The notes beneath the pieces are model-generated. The model had not been told where the DNA came from and made no database searches. It was given only the letters and a program-made list of their open reading frames with translations. The position numbers were made by a program, and so were the translations under genes. A DNA stretch of 64,000 nt from Antedon mediterranea (taxonomy: Eukaryota > Echinodermata > Crinoidea > Comatulida > Antedonidae): NCBI RefSeq assembly GCF_964355755.1, contig NC_092679.1:22382432-22446431 (forward strand), read 5' to 3'. Positions 1 through 11,261 of the stretch are shown one piece after another. The first letter of the stretch is position 1, and each line of letters opens with the position of its first letter.

Positions 1-2093
1 ATTAATCCTAATTTCTTGGCAGCAGAAACAGGAAACATTTTCAATAACTAGTTGATTGGTGGGTGTTTCCATTCTATCATTTACTGTCGCATCTTGGACG
101 GTTTGACCGCATGAGGACATTGCAATTTGGGTAATTAAAACCTTGGGACACTCCAATTCAGGAGACACCCTTATTTGGGGACAATAATTCATGAAATTAA
201 AGAAGAAGAATATATACAGTAGCAACAGAGCCAACCTATTCAGAAGGGAACACTTTTTGGGGGGGGGGGGGGGGGGGTGTGTCCTGAAAGTGTCCCCTTA
301 ATAGGAGTTATGCTGTGAGAAGTGAGCATGGAGAAATATTTGAAGAAAAAAAAAACAGAAATTGTTCCCAAATGGAAAGACAAAATAAAAGTAAATGACA
401 AATACTAATGTCACATTTTAATGTTTTTTTATTTTCAGTAACTGCAGTAACTGCAGTAAAATAATTTTAACATGATCTCACAGGAAGAAGAAAGAGGAAG
501 GAACCATGATTATAGACAACATAACAAAGATCTATGCTGATATCAAGGAAACAACATGACATAGGAACATGGAAAGAATTAAATACACGCACGCAATATG
601 CATATCACATTTTTTGTCACATAAAGTTTCATAGTGTAAACAGAGCTTTAAAGTAATTGTTGTAATGGTAAGTTGTATTATAGGTCTCTACTGTATGATG
701 TTGCTTTTACTTATGATTTTTTTTAAATGTTTTATTTATGGATCTTATGACACTGGTATTTTTACTTCAAATTTGATTCCTAAAAAAGTAGTCTGTATTA
801 TTTGTGTTATTTATCGTTTAAATTTAACATTTTCTGTTTTGAAGACTTTCTTAAAGTAAATGCTATTGGTATCAAATGGTATAAAGGTACACTGTGTGTG
901 AACCCCAAAAAAGTTCCCTAAAATAGTATGTCCCAAAGGAGGATTTTAAGGCTTCCAAAACTTTTCATTTTATTTCTGTCTTCTGTATCATATTTATACT
1001 AATAAATTGATGGTAACAAAACCTGTAATTTAAAATCATTATATCAACAATCAATATCATTATACAATATATTAAATGATGCTAATTTAGTCACTGGCCA
1101 AACAATTTCAATCTCAACAGCGAATTTTATCTTCTGTCAGCTAGGCCACAGCAATAACAAATATCTCCCAACCAATCATAAAGATGCACATCACCAACGT
1201 ATCATTTGATTGGTCATAATTTCTATTGCAATTAAATGTCTAGCGTTGTAGACAGAATCAAATGGAATGACCTTCGACCTATAAGCCCCTGCAATTCTGA
1301 GTAGGAACTGTTTACATATATTACTATGAATTCATTGATTTATGACAATATAACAAGTCCCAGGAAATCACTGAGTTCTAGGGAAAACGGATTACAACTC
1401 CTTTTATGGTGATAAGGGTCCATTGAGCCAATACACAAATATTTAATAATGATGCAATCTATATTTTGTTTGCAATTCAACAATGACAGACATTAAGTTG
1501 GAACTAATAATCTTTCATTTTTATACATAAACTTATAAAGTTATTCAAAAAGTCAAAATATTCATAATTCTAAATCAAAAAATTGATAATTGTTACTAGA
1601 TTACAGGGAATAATTCAAAATGAAATTTTTCCCTGGATTACAGTATAAAAATTAATGTCATTTGTTACTCAAATTTAAGGATATAAAACAAAAAAAAGCT
1701 TTGTATATTAATTGGTTTCAATTGATTTTTTGGTTCTGTAATGTTGTAGTAGTCTTTTAATTAAGAAATTTCTTCAAAATGTTAAATGTCTTTACTCAAC
1801 TACATACAATAATTAACTTAATTATCCTATTGGCTCGCTTATCTTACAAAATGTTGTTTCGTATTAGATTCTGGAATGAAATCTCGACCTCTGCTATGAA
1901 CTGTTGCGCAATACCATGTTGGCCTTCTTTGTATTTCTTCATGTTTTTCAACGGATATATTTGACAGCATTGAAGTATACAGGATGTTGACGACGCTAAT
2001 AGAAACTAGTGCATCGCATTCGTGAACTTTTAATTGGCTTATCAGTAGAACCCCTATTAAGGGGACACCTTTAAGGACCAAAAAAGTGTACCC
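1..2093. other. Gene-poor repeat-bearing sequence
   Basis: No exon-like coding stretch with splice signals was found. It holds a 19-base G run at 259-277 beside a piece of the GTGTCCCC/TTAATAGG repeat (about 243-312). The right end of a family B MITE lies at about 600-652, ending in a degenerate copy of the GATAGTGTAGACAGAGCTTT terminus. The open frames at 665-859 and 1779-1964 are short, AT-rich and look non-coding. Confidence 0.5.
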
Positions 2094-2476
2094 TTAAGCT
2101 TTGATTGCACTGGATTTGTTCAAATTAACCAAGTCTCCAGCTAAATTAACAAATAAAAGTCCAATCCGAACTTGGCTACAATTCCCCCAAGGTTAAATCC
2201 AAGTCCAATAGTTACTTTTTACCAAACACTGTCTGTCCAGTAGAACTGGTTTTGGTAAAAAGCTAACCATGCTTGCTAGAAAGTTGCAATCCGAACTAAA
2301 ACAAATGTAATATGACTTTCACCATACGAGTCAATCGTAGTGTTTAGCAACATGGTTAAATTTTGGTAAAACTAACTGCATGAAATTATCCTAGTGCGAA
2401 CAATTGTCAAATTTACCGATGATCTTTACCTTGGTTAAATTGACGCTTTTTCAAGTCCAGTGTGAACAAGGCTTTA
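2094..2476. mobile_element. MITE-like inverted-repeat element
   Basis: The left end reads TAAGCTTTGATTGCACTGGA and the right end, on the opposite strand, TAAAGCCTTGTTCACACTGG, so the ends form imperfect terminal inverted repeats. The interior of about 330 bp has no coding frame and carries several TTGGTTAAA/TTTGGTAAAA motifs. This is the structure of a non-autonomous DNA transposon; its superfamily cannot be named from this copy. Confidence 0.6.
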
Positions 2477-4969
2477 GTAGTGGTGTTGTCTGAATAGGCC
2501 TTTAGTGGCATATACTACGCCTTGTTCGTTTAACAGGAAAGTGCCCACTTAATATGTATTTCACTATTTTTAGATTTCTAGAATTTTTTCATACAATATA
2601 AGACCTATTAAGGGGACATCTTTGGACCAAGTGTCCCTTTAATTATAGATATGCCCCAAAGTTACAATACATTGAAAAGCATTAAACTTTACATCAAAAT
2701 TGAATATAATTTAATTACCCAGAGTTCTGAGTGTGTGTAAATAGCGACATGACATTATTATGTTGGCAACATAGTAAAGCCCCTCGTTAAAAAGAAAGTT
2801 CAAATCCCGGACGCGAAATTCTTTTTTATTTGAGTAATTTAATGAACTTTGGTACTATACAGATAACGGATAAATCATGTCTTTGATGATGGTGATACTA
2901 CTAGCAAAACTTATAATTGATATTAAAACACTACAAAGCATTTGACGCCAAACAGACATTGGTTAACAGATAGTTAAATTGCATTTCCGCAAACATGTCG
3001 GAATTGAACATTAACAAATTGAAAACTTTAAAATGCGTCATTTTTAATTGATTTAAAACCCATCGTGTCTTTATGAAAAAAGAGAAATAAACTGTATATA
3101 AGACGATAGATTGGGTTAGTACTTATTAATAATTTTTTCCAATGAAACCATTTTTTTTTAAACCAGTTTTTAAAACAGTTCCAATACATCAATCGAGACC
3201 TTAATCAATTGATGTTTTTAAAACAAATTTAAAGTTCAGATTACTATTGTGGTTTTTGTAAGGACATACACAAGACAATAACAACTTTTTTTAAATATGG
3301 TTTTAAAGCAGTTAAAGCAGGCCCACTGTCTATATCACTATTTTGATGAAATGTTTGTCCCCCTGGCCCCCTCCCCCTCCTTTAAAAAAAAAAATTGTTT
3401 TCATTTTATATGAAATGTCTAGCTGAATTATTTGAGTTTACAGCAACGCATTTTTTATCCGCATATTGTTTGTATGTTACTGTATGTTATTGTGTATTGT
3501 ATAGATATGCTGGTCAAATAAAACAAAACGAAACTTATGTTCCTGTGAGAAAACAGAACATGCTGTACAACAGTACACAGGATAACAATAACAGCCTGGT
3601 ATTGACATATCACCGTGCCGTGGCCGGCTGTAAACATTATGGGTTTACAGTAGATCAATGATTGATTGTCACTATGCATAGCAAACCGGAATTATTATTT
3701 GTATCAAAAATTGTGTACTGTACGTACTGTACACAATATGGATTCATTTCCACTGTATTATAATTCTAAAAGTACATTTTGCCAAAAGTGTTTGTAATTT
3801 GAGTAAAAACCCTTTCGTTCCGTTGTATCAGTTACCTATATCATATTAATCAATTTGTGCTGTTATTCAATGAAAAAAAATGGTTTCAATATTGAGTAAT
3901 AAAAGCAACAGTACTCTACAGTTAACTCCTTTAAAAATGTCATGGAACAAACAAGTTGAAAACGGTAAAAGAAATGTCTGAAGTTTCAAGAAATGTCAGA
4001 TGGTGGTTTGGAGGGTTAAATTTGACTGAACCTCTTATGGTTTAGTGACAAGGACACCCCCACAACTCGGTTTGGATTTTGGCATTACTAGATTTTTCTT
4101 AGGCCTACTTTCAACTACAGTAGGCTTATTATTAACTACAGTAGCTTAGCTCAGCTCATAATGATATTTACCTTTTTGTTAAAAAATTATCTCCAGTAAA
4201 AATCCTGGCTACGGACTTAATTAGTAGTTACTTAAAGTCAATTTTAATTTGGCAACTTTTGGTTCCTGAAGGTGTTCCCTTAATATTAGGCGTGTTCTTT
4301 ATTTATTACCCCTTGTTTGTTTCAAAAGAAAGTGTCCCTTAAATAGGTGTCCCAAAGGTCTACTGTATTTTTAATTTGCCAGTGTTTACTATTGTGCAGA
4401 CATTTGATGGCTGCATGCCGGATCTTTACATTAGAAGAAAGGTCGCCTGACCTACCGTGTCATGTTCAAAGTTGATGTGAGAAATCAGTGTTAATGGTCG
4501 ATAATTTAAACTGGAGACAACTTCCTTGATAACATTAATGTACTATGGAAATGTTGTTATAACGGAAAGTGCTACTTTAGAAAAAATTAATTATTCTTCT
4601 CAGTGAAATCACAATAGCCCAGCAGCTGGGGTAGTAAACGATTAGTTAACTAGAATTTTACACTCCAATGAAAATTATTATTGCATGAAATAATGGCATA
4701 CTAAATTTGACAATAAAACCACCTGATAGATCAGATATTGTAGTTAACATGATAATAGAAAGATTTGTATTGTATTGATATTTATACCAAAATGTGTAGT
4801 AAAATTGGGAGCATCTGTCGCTAAAAATCTTATGCGAGTATACTACTATACAGTCGGTTAGTATTACATCTAAATCCTTTGTATAAGCCCATGGGGTTAT
4901 ATTAGAACTGAATAGATGGGTAAAGTATGATACTGTTTTTCAATGACATACTTGATCTCAGTGGCTTAT

Positions 4970-5193
4970 AAAGTAGACCCCCTCATTTGGGACACCACCC
5001 CTATTCGAGACACCAAACTATTCGAGACACCACCCCTATTCGGGACACCACCCCTATTTGAACTATCCCTATTGAAGTGATATTGAATAAGGGGATTTCA
5101 CAACAGCCGACCCCTTATTCAGGGATGACACGCCGTATAAAGGGGACACTTAGTTGTGGCCTGACGGTGTCCCCTTAATAGGAGTTCTACTAA
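4970..5193. repeat. GTGTCCCC / GGGGACAC inverted repeat element
   Basis: It begins near AGTAGACCCCCTCATTTGGG and ends GTGTCCCCTTAATAGGAGTT then CTACT, with several internal CACCCCTATTCGGGACAC units. Related pieces occur at 243-312, 2044-2090, 4260-4350, 43093-43400, 52432-52560, 53365-53510 and 55378-55640. It looks like a short foldback or MITE family with internal repetition. Confidence 0.5.
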
Positions 5194-5874
5194 ATACCAA
5201 TTTTTAAACATGGTATGTAAACTTCCAATCATTTCAATCTGTTATCTTTCAATTAATGTGGCAATGGTTAGCTGTTGCATATCTGGTTCACCCAAAGTGG
5301 TCACTAATTGGAGGAGACTAAAACCATACTATTCAGAAGTTTCTTAAATAAGTATGTGAATGAATCTAATAATAGTGTTTAATGGTTTTAATGGTTTTAA
5401 ATTGATATGGCGCAAAATACAAATAGTCTCTATGCGCTGTTTAGCACAAGTGTGAAAATGAAAATCCTGATGTAAAGTAAACCACGAAATAGCCTAAGAA
5501 AACCGAATAAATTGACCAAGACAACAGAAAAAAAGTCCGCAAACGGAATCTCACATCACCACACTGTTTCACTAACTAAAGTCTTTAGTTAGTATAATGA
5601 AGCAAAATTGAAATGTTGCCAATTCAGTTTGGATTCTTCCGTTAATATTAATAAATATAATTCTATGTAAAAAAAAATGAACAATCACATGATGACAGAA
5701 ATGTTTTCCTATTGAAGGAAAGGATTATACAAGCTAATTTTAGTTCAATACTTCCGTGTGATATTTAAAAAGATAAATCAACATACATTAAAGGTTTTAC
5801 CGGAACTTTCTTTTATAATGATAATACCCGCTTTATATACTATTTAAACAGTGACTCTGTAGTTATACAATAAC

Positions 5875-6165
5875 TTTCATCTCTTCTAGAGGCCCTTTGT
5901 TCATGTTAATATCTCTGTCAGCCAGCGCACAATTATTGTCCACAACTATGGTAAGATGGATCAGTACACTAGGGTAAACTCTTGCTCTTTTAAGACACGC
6001 GAGCCAGATGCATATACTAGATCTCCAGTTTTTAGTCCTTATCCGAAAAAAACTTGTTCTACCACCAGAAGTAATGGTCGAGGAGAGACTTGAACCTGTG
6101 CCAATTTTACAGCTATGATTTGTGGCGTCCCAGCATTTTTTAACCACTAAACTCGACAAATAGAA
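5875..6165 (-). mobile_element. tRNA-derived SINE (CTGGTGGTAGAAC family)
   Basis: Read on the minus strand it starts with a tRNA-like head: an A-box-like GAGTTTAGTGGTTAAA, then a B-box-like GGTTCAAGTC. A shared body follows with CTGGTGGTAGAACAAGT and CGGATAAGGACTA. The same body recurs at 29078-29495, 50100-50300 and 50990-51175. The 98-codon open frame here is a by-product of the element. Confidence 0.6.
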
Positions 6166-7361
6166 GTGTTGAAGACTATAAAATTTAACTGAATTTTACT
6201 TTATATTGAATTATTATTATTAATTGAAGAATATAATTTGAGATAATATAAATTGTTATCATCATATAATAATAATAATAATATTTTGTACCTCTTTAGG
6301 TTCACAAATAACATTTTCACAGAATACTGTCAAGATATAAAAATAATTTCGGGTAAAAATATTTTTAGTGAATTATCAGTATCATAAAATTTATTAATAT
6401 TGGACATATTAAAATTACTTTTTCAACCAACTACAGTATATATTGAGTGTACATTTATAATGATCATAAAACCATAATTTGTCATTTGTATTTATTTTAT
6501 ATACAAAAAAACAAATATATATTGTACTGTAGTTGATCAGGAAAAGTTTAAACTATAAACTGTTTATAAATTTAACAGGTGGCAATTTTCTAACCCATTA
6601 CCTAATCTAAATTGCTAAGTTTTTTTTGTATGTCAAAATATGTAGAAGTATTACTTAATGTATTATCAGAACATAACTTCCTCCCATATAAATTATATTT
6701 ATTTAAACGACCACAAATATGTTTACAAATGGTTTATTTGTTGGCCCAGTATTTCTGGTTATAGAAGCTTTTCACAGAAGACTTGTAAACTGAGAATCGG
6801 CTGTGTTCCGAGAATAGCCATTAATCACGCTGCTGTTGGCTTATGGGTTCAAAGGTCATTTGTAAAGACAACAACCAATAGAATTCAGCACAATTTTGTA
6901 TACCGTTCTGAGGGTTACGAATCAACAATGATAAATTTGGATAAAAAATAACGATATATTATTGACAACTGAACATCCATTTGATGTTATTTACATACAG
7001 TACTGTATTAATGATGACAATCAATTTTTATTTTATCATTCACTACAATACAAGGAAATTAGTTTATCAATATCATAGGCATAACAATAAATGACAAAAT
7101 GGGCGTTTTTTTAAGTGGGGTCAAAATTGCACAAACCCGAATTTAGATAATGGATAATTTAAAGCTCTACCACCAACTTTTTTTTAAATTATTGATATTT
7201 TATATGGCAAAAATTCTTTATTTCACCTACCTACTATAAACATACAGTTACTACTATATGATAGTCTATGGACAAAATTAGCATTGAATTCTAAACACTA
7301 GTGAATTAATTAGCTTTTTTCAAATACTTTATACAACAATCTATTTTGATTTAAATGTTAT

Positions 7362-7893
7362 GGTTGGAATAGGCAGGAATTGAGTTGGAAATATGCAGGG
7401 ATTGTGGTAGGGTAGACAAGGGGGTAATGATGGGAGCATAGACAAGAGGTCATGGTGGATTGGCAGAGGTACAGTAATAGGCAGGGAAATTTATGAGAGC
7501 ATAGACAGGCGATTGTGGTAGGGTAGGAAAGAAGGGGGTAATAGTGGAAATATAGAGTGGGTTTGTTGTGGGGTAGACAGGGGTAATTGTGGTGAGAGTA
7601 GGCAGGGATAATTGTGGTGAGAGTAGACAGGGTAATTGTGGTGAGAGTAGACAGGGGTAATTGTGGTGAGAGTAGGCAGGGGGTCGTGGTGGGGTACAGT
7701 AGACAGGGGTTATTGTGGTGAGAGTAGGCAGGGATAATTGTGGTGAAAGTAGGCAGGGATAATTGTGGTGAGAGTAGGCAGGGGGTCGTGGTGGGGTACA
7801 GTAGACAGGGGTAATTGTGGTGAGAGTAGGCAGGGATAATTGTGGTGAGAGTAGACAGGGGTAATTGTGGTGAGAGTAGGCAGGGGGTCGTGG
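7362..7893. repeat. Minisatellite, about 27 bp unit
   Basis: Tandem and interspersed copies of GGGTAATTGTGGTGAGAGTA followed by GGCAG or GACAG, plus variants with GGGTCGTGGTGGGGTACAGT. Copies are more regular from about 7570 onward. Because unit lengths keep long frames open, the minus strand shows a proline/tyrosine/histidine-rich frame of 184 codons; this is repeat-encoded and is not called as a gene. Confidence 0.85.
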
Positions 7894-8102
7894 TCAATAT
7901 AGAAAGTGCCAAGTGTACACATGATATGAGAATTCATATCAACATAAAAAACAGAAATTGGAGGAACAGGAACAGAGGAACAGGAACTATTTTTTTGTTG
8001 ACATTACGTTGACATAAATTCTTTTTTTTAGTCTTTTTTTTGTGCAAGGATTTATAATCTACTGTATCCTTTCCTTTTTTTTGGTACTGATGACAAATAT
8101 GT

Positions 8103-8117
8103 GGGGGGGGGGGGGGG
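8103..8117. repeat. Poly-G run (15 G)
   Basis: An uninterrupted homopolymer of G. Similar runs lie at 259-277 and 22023-22038. Such runs are length-unstable and are often miscounted in assemblies. Confidence 0.95.
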
Positions 8118-8469
8118 AAGAAAGATGAGGGGGGCTAGCCGGGAGTCGGCGGAAGAGACTCACATGTTTATAAGAATATTGTAGCGTAGCGTGTGAAAGC
8201 TTGAGTTCAACTTGACAATATCGGGGGTGCGACATACCTATACTTTAGCCAAGGACCACAATAGCGTTCCAGGCAATAATAACATGATTACCTGCCCTTT
8301 CTATGACGAAATGGATGCAATTATTGGGGATTGTGCTTTGCGAAAAAAGTAAACATGACCTCGATCCAATCACGCTTCTGCCTAACTAACTGCATTGTGG
8401 TATATAATGACATCATTCATAACGAACGCATATGAACAAAACCCGTTTTTATTTGAGAAAAAATTGAGC

Positions 8470-8834
8470 TGCAACGCGATCTTTATTTATAAACAACTGC
8501 CGAAACCCCCATGGGTTACTATTAGAGTCACAACAACTTACGATGCAGCCGTATTTTGAAAATAAGGAGATAATGCATGTTGACCTCGGGAGTGGGGAAG
8601 GATTGAGTGTTTATGAGTTTATAAAATAAAGTTAGAGTTCAACCAAACTGGTTTATTCATACTGTTTTATCATTTTGCAATGAGTTGCGGACCAGAAAAG
8701 TTGGGTGGGTTACTATTTCTAGGTGCCTAATTTAAGATTAGTAATAGTAACCCACTACTCTAATAGTAACCCACCCTAAAAAACAATCAAAGAATAATAA
8801 CCCAGGGTTACAATTAGAAGATTTACGGTACACT
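8470..8834 (+). mobile_element. TAATAGTAACCCAC repeat element, copy 1
   Basis: It shares with 35683-36078 a colinear body: GCAGCCGTATTTT, ATGCATGTTGA(C/T)CTCGGGAG, ATTTAAGATTAGTAATAGTA, and the end AGAAGATTTACGGTA. Clusters of TAATAGTAACCCAC in both orientations are its hallmark. No protein is encoded. Copy 1 lacks the family C insertion that interrupts copy 2. Confidence 0.65.
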
Positions 8835-9884
8835 ATTACAATGTGATATGATCAAAACAAACAACTAATTTTATAAACTTTTTTACTCATTGTGCAATTT
8901 GGGATTGGACCGTTCTAGAGGTGTTTACCACCTGTTGGTCCCATCCTTCACTGAATGTACTCTGTTCTTTATATATGTTTTGTCTTTTTCTTTCTTTGTA
9001 TGTACATTTTGTGAGAATTTGAATAAAAAAAAATACTCAAAATACAACTGCAAACAAAGATCTAGCGAGTTCCTTTCTGACATCTGCTTCCGTTTACTTT
9101 TTTTTATTTATTTTTTTTTTGCCATGTGTTTCTTATCATAAAACAAAGGCAGTTTAAACACAAAAATAAAAACACACTCTACTCAAAATTTCCAACCATT
9201 TTTCAAAAAATAAAAATAAATAAATACATAGAATAATGAAAGCATTGTCCTCGAAAAACATGAAAAAAAAAAAATTTATAATTTAATTAGATTCTGATTC
9301 TGAAAAAAAAAACCAACAGAAATAACGATTTCATTTAAAAATAATATTATAATAAATTAACCAAAAAACTCTGACTAACTTGATTTGACTAAATTTTGGT
9401 TTAGTTTAAAGTTGTTTCTGATAATTTATTTTTTTATTGATCCAATTTTTGGTCAAAGTGAATAACTATTGTACAGTAATACGAAAAAAGCATATTTAAT
9501 AAAAAAAGTTTTATAAAATATTTTAAAATCTTTAAAAACTTCTTAACATAATTGCATAAACTGTTAAATAATCCAACAACAATGAAGGTAAATAAATAAA
9601 TTCATTTCCACCCGAACTGCAATGTTTAATAGGCCTCTACCATTGTCAAATCAATCTCGCAGTCATAACTTTCAATTGTTAAATTTTTAGTTGATAAAGA
9701 TAAATACTGTACTAGTAAACTTAAACGAATTAGTAAACGTCCATGGTAAAACTAAACAAAGTTTGTTTGCTTAATCTGGCAATGCATAAATTAACAATAA
9801 ATTAAATAATTTGTTTAAATTTGTATGATTGATTTGATTGGTAGGATTGTAGTGGTACAAGTAGTTAATTTAATTTGGACTCAC
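8835..9884. other. AT-rich non-coding sequence
   Basis: Dominated by A/T homopolymers and TAAATAAA-type strings, with no convincing exon. It is presumably the next intron of the minus-strand gene that starts at 10388, whose following exon was not found and may lie outside the window. Confidence 0.4.
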
Positions 9885-10388
9885 CAACTTTCACTTGTCC
9901 GCTACGTCTTGTCGTCATGATGTTGTCTGAAATAAAAACAAAAATTAAAGTAGTTGTTTTGAACAAAAACTGATCAATTAAAATCTGCTAAAAATAAAAT
10001 GGTTAAATGTGTTAAGTACATCTTTCTTGTGTTGTTGTCTCCGGCTCCTCTTATTCTTTACTTCATGGCCCGAGTGGAATCGGAGTGACAACTTTGGGCA
10101 TTATTCACACTTCGTCCCTAAACTGCATGCTGTCAGCTTAAATTAAATAGGCCTAGCCTACAGTACAATATATTTTGTTCTCCACTTACCACCACCGTAG
10201 TTTGAGAAGCTTTCAAATGGGTTCACAACAGGGATAGGTTGTTGCAGTAGAGTAGTAGGCCCTAGAAAATCAGCAATAATACCTTGGTCTACATCATCTA
10301 GTTCTAAGCTGGGCATCATAGATTTACTCGGCACTGAGTTCGGGTCGATGCAGTCGTTGGTTGTGAGGCCTAAGTCTTTCATCATCAA
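9885..10388 (-). CDS. Unrecognised protein, first coding exons (partial gene)
   Basis: Exon a (10190-10388) opens with three ATG codons, two codons after an in-frame TGA. It encodes an acidic, hydrophobic-patterned segment including PSLELDDVDQG and ends at donor GTAAGT (10184-10189) in phase 1. Exon b (9885-9926) follows a TTTCAG acceptor in the matching phase, adds DNIMTTRRSGQVKV, and ends at donor GTGAGT. The joined 80-odd residues match no family I can name; the composition (Leu/Asp/Pro/Gln, Ser-rich) would suit a transcription-factor activation segment, which is only a guess. An alternative start is the ATG in exon b (MTTRRSGQVKV), with a 5' UTR exon ending at donor GTAAGG (10432-10437). 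Later exons were not found. Confidence 0.5.
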
Positions 10389-10431
10389 TCATTCAATACA
10401 AAACAACGAATTAAAAATCAGTAACTGGTGT

Positions 10432-10437
10432 CCTTAC
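10432..10437 (-). promoter_or_regulatory. Possible 5' UTR splice donor
   Basis: On the minus strand AAG|GTAAGGAC is a good donor lying 44 bases upstream of the triple ATG. If used, it would skip the 10190-10388 exon and join the acceptor at 9926, giving an N-terminally shorter product. No transcript evidence is available. Confidence 0.3.
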
Positions 10438-11032
10438 CTTAAAATATTTCTTTGAATGTCCAGCTACCAATCGTTGCAAAGGGGTTGGATTTAAAAAGTT
10501 TATAAATAACTAAACACCGTCACCGACAATATCTGGAATTCCCAGCAGCCAAACAACAAGAAACCAGGTAATGACAATGTGTAAATATTAACCTGGTAAT
10601 GTAGCTAGCTAAAAAGCTCTCATCCCTCTCTTCACAAAAACTAACATCAATATGCAAATTAGAAATAGGGGATTCCCCCTGAACAACACTTCCTTCCGTC
10701 CTCGTTTTCACGACACACGCGCGCGAAATCCAACGAAGCTATAGAGGGCGTAATTATGAATTTTCATCTATGAGCAACTTATGGAATACAGTCATTTAAT
10801 TATCATTATTTATCAACTACTTATCTAATGCAACAATATTTAATGCAATGACACGTCGGTAGGCCTAACAATCATCCAACAACATTTAATTCTTAAACAC
10901 AAATAATTGATAAAAGAAAAATTAATTCTAAAATTATCAAACAGAATAGCAATTAAAAAAAAAACATTTATAGAATAAAGAACAATAATTAAAACTCTTA
11001 CGTCAAAAAATCGAGCGAAGAAATATTTCTTG

Positions 11033-11038
11033 TTTATT
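11033..11038 (-). terminator. Poly(A) signal for the RDH gene
   Basis: AATAAA on the minus strand, about 225 bases downstream of the TAG stop of the dehydrogenase. The distance is plausible for a short 3' UTR; other signals further on cannot be excluded. Confidence 0.4.
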
Positions 11039-11261
11039 TTATACACATTCATCCAATTACAGAATGGATACTATTTTATAATTTATCGTGCTTATAAACT
11101 ACGTCTCATATTTGATGCTTTAGGGAGGGACTGATGAGTGAGTTACAACCCTGGAACTAGGTCTGGATTGAACCATGTACCTTGGGATTCAAAGGCAATC
11201 AGCACGTTAACTACAAGGTCCACTTCTGAAGAATTTAACACTGATTTGAACCATGTTGGGA

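Larger units (their letters stand above)
2477..7361. other. Gene-poor stretch with scattered repeats
   Basis: No gene is supported. It contains fragments of the TTAAGGGGACAC / GTGTCCCC repeat (about 2605-2650, 4260-4350, 4970-5193) and one tRNA-derived SINE (listed separately). The open frame at 3395-3661 has no recognisable domain and no splice or start context. Confidence 0.45.

Noticed and set aside
2770-2825. tRNA-like B-box (GTTCAAATCCC) with possible tRNA
   Set aside because: No cloverleaf: the acceptor and D arms do not pair. At most a tRNA-derived fragment.
7358-7912. 184-codon Pro/Leu/His/Tyr-rich minus frame
   Set aside because: Entirely explained by translation of the minisatellite; no start, splice or domain evidence.
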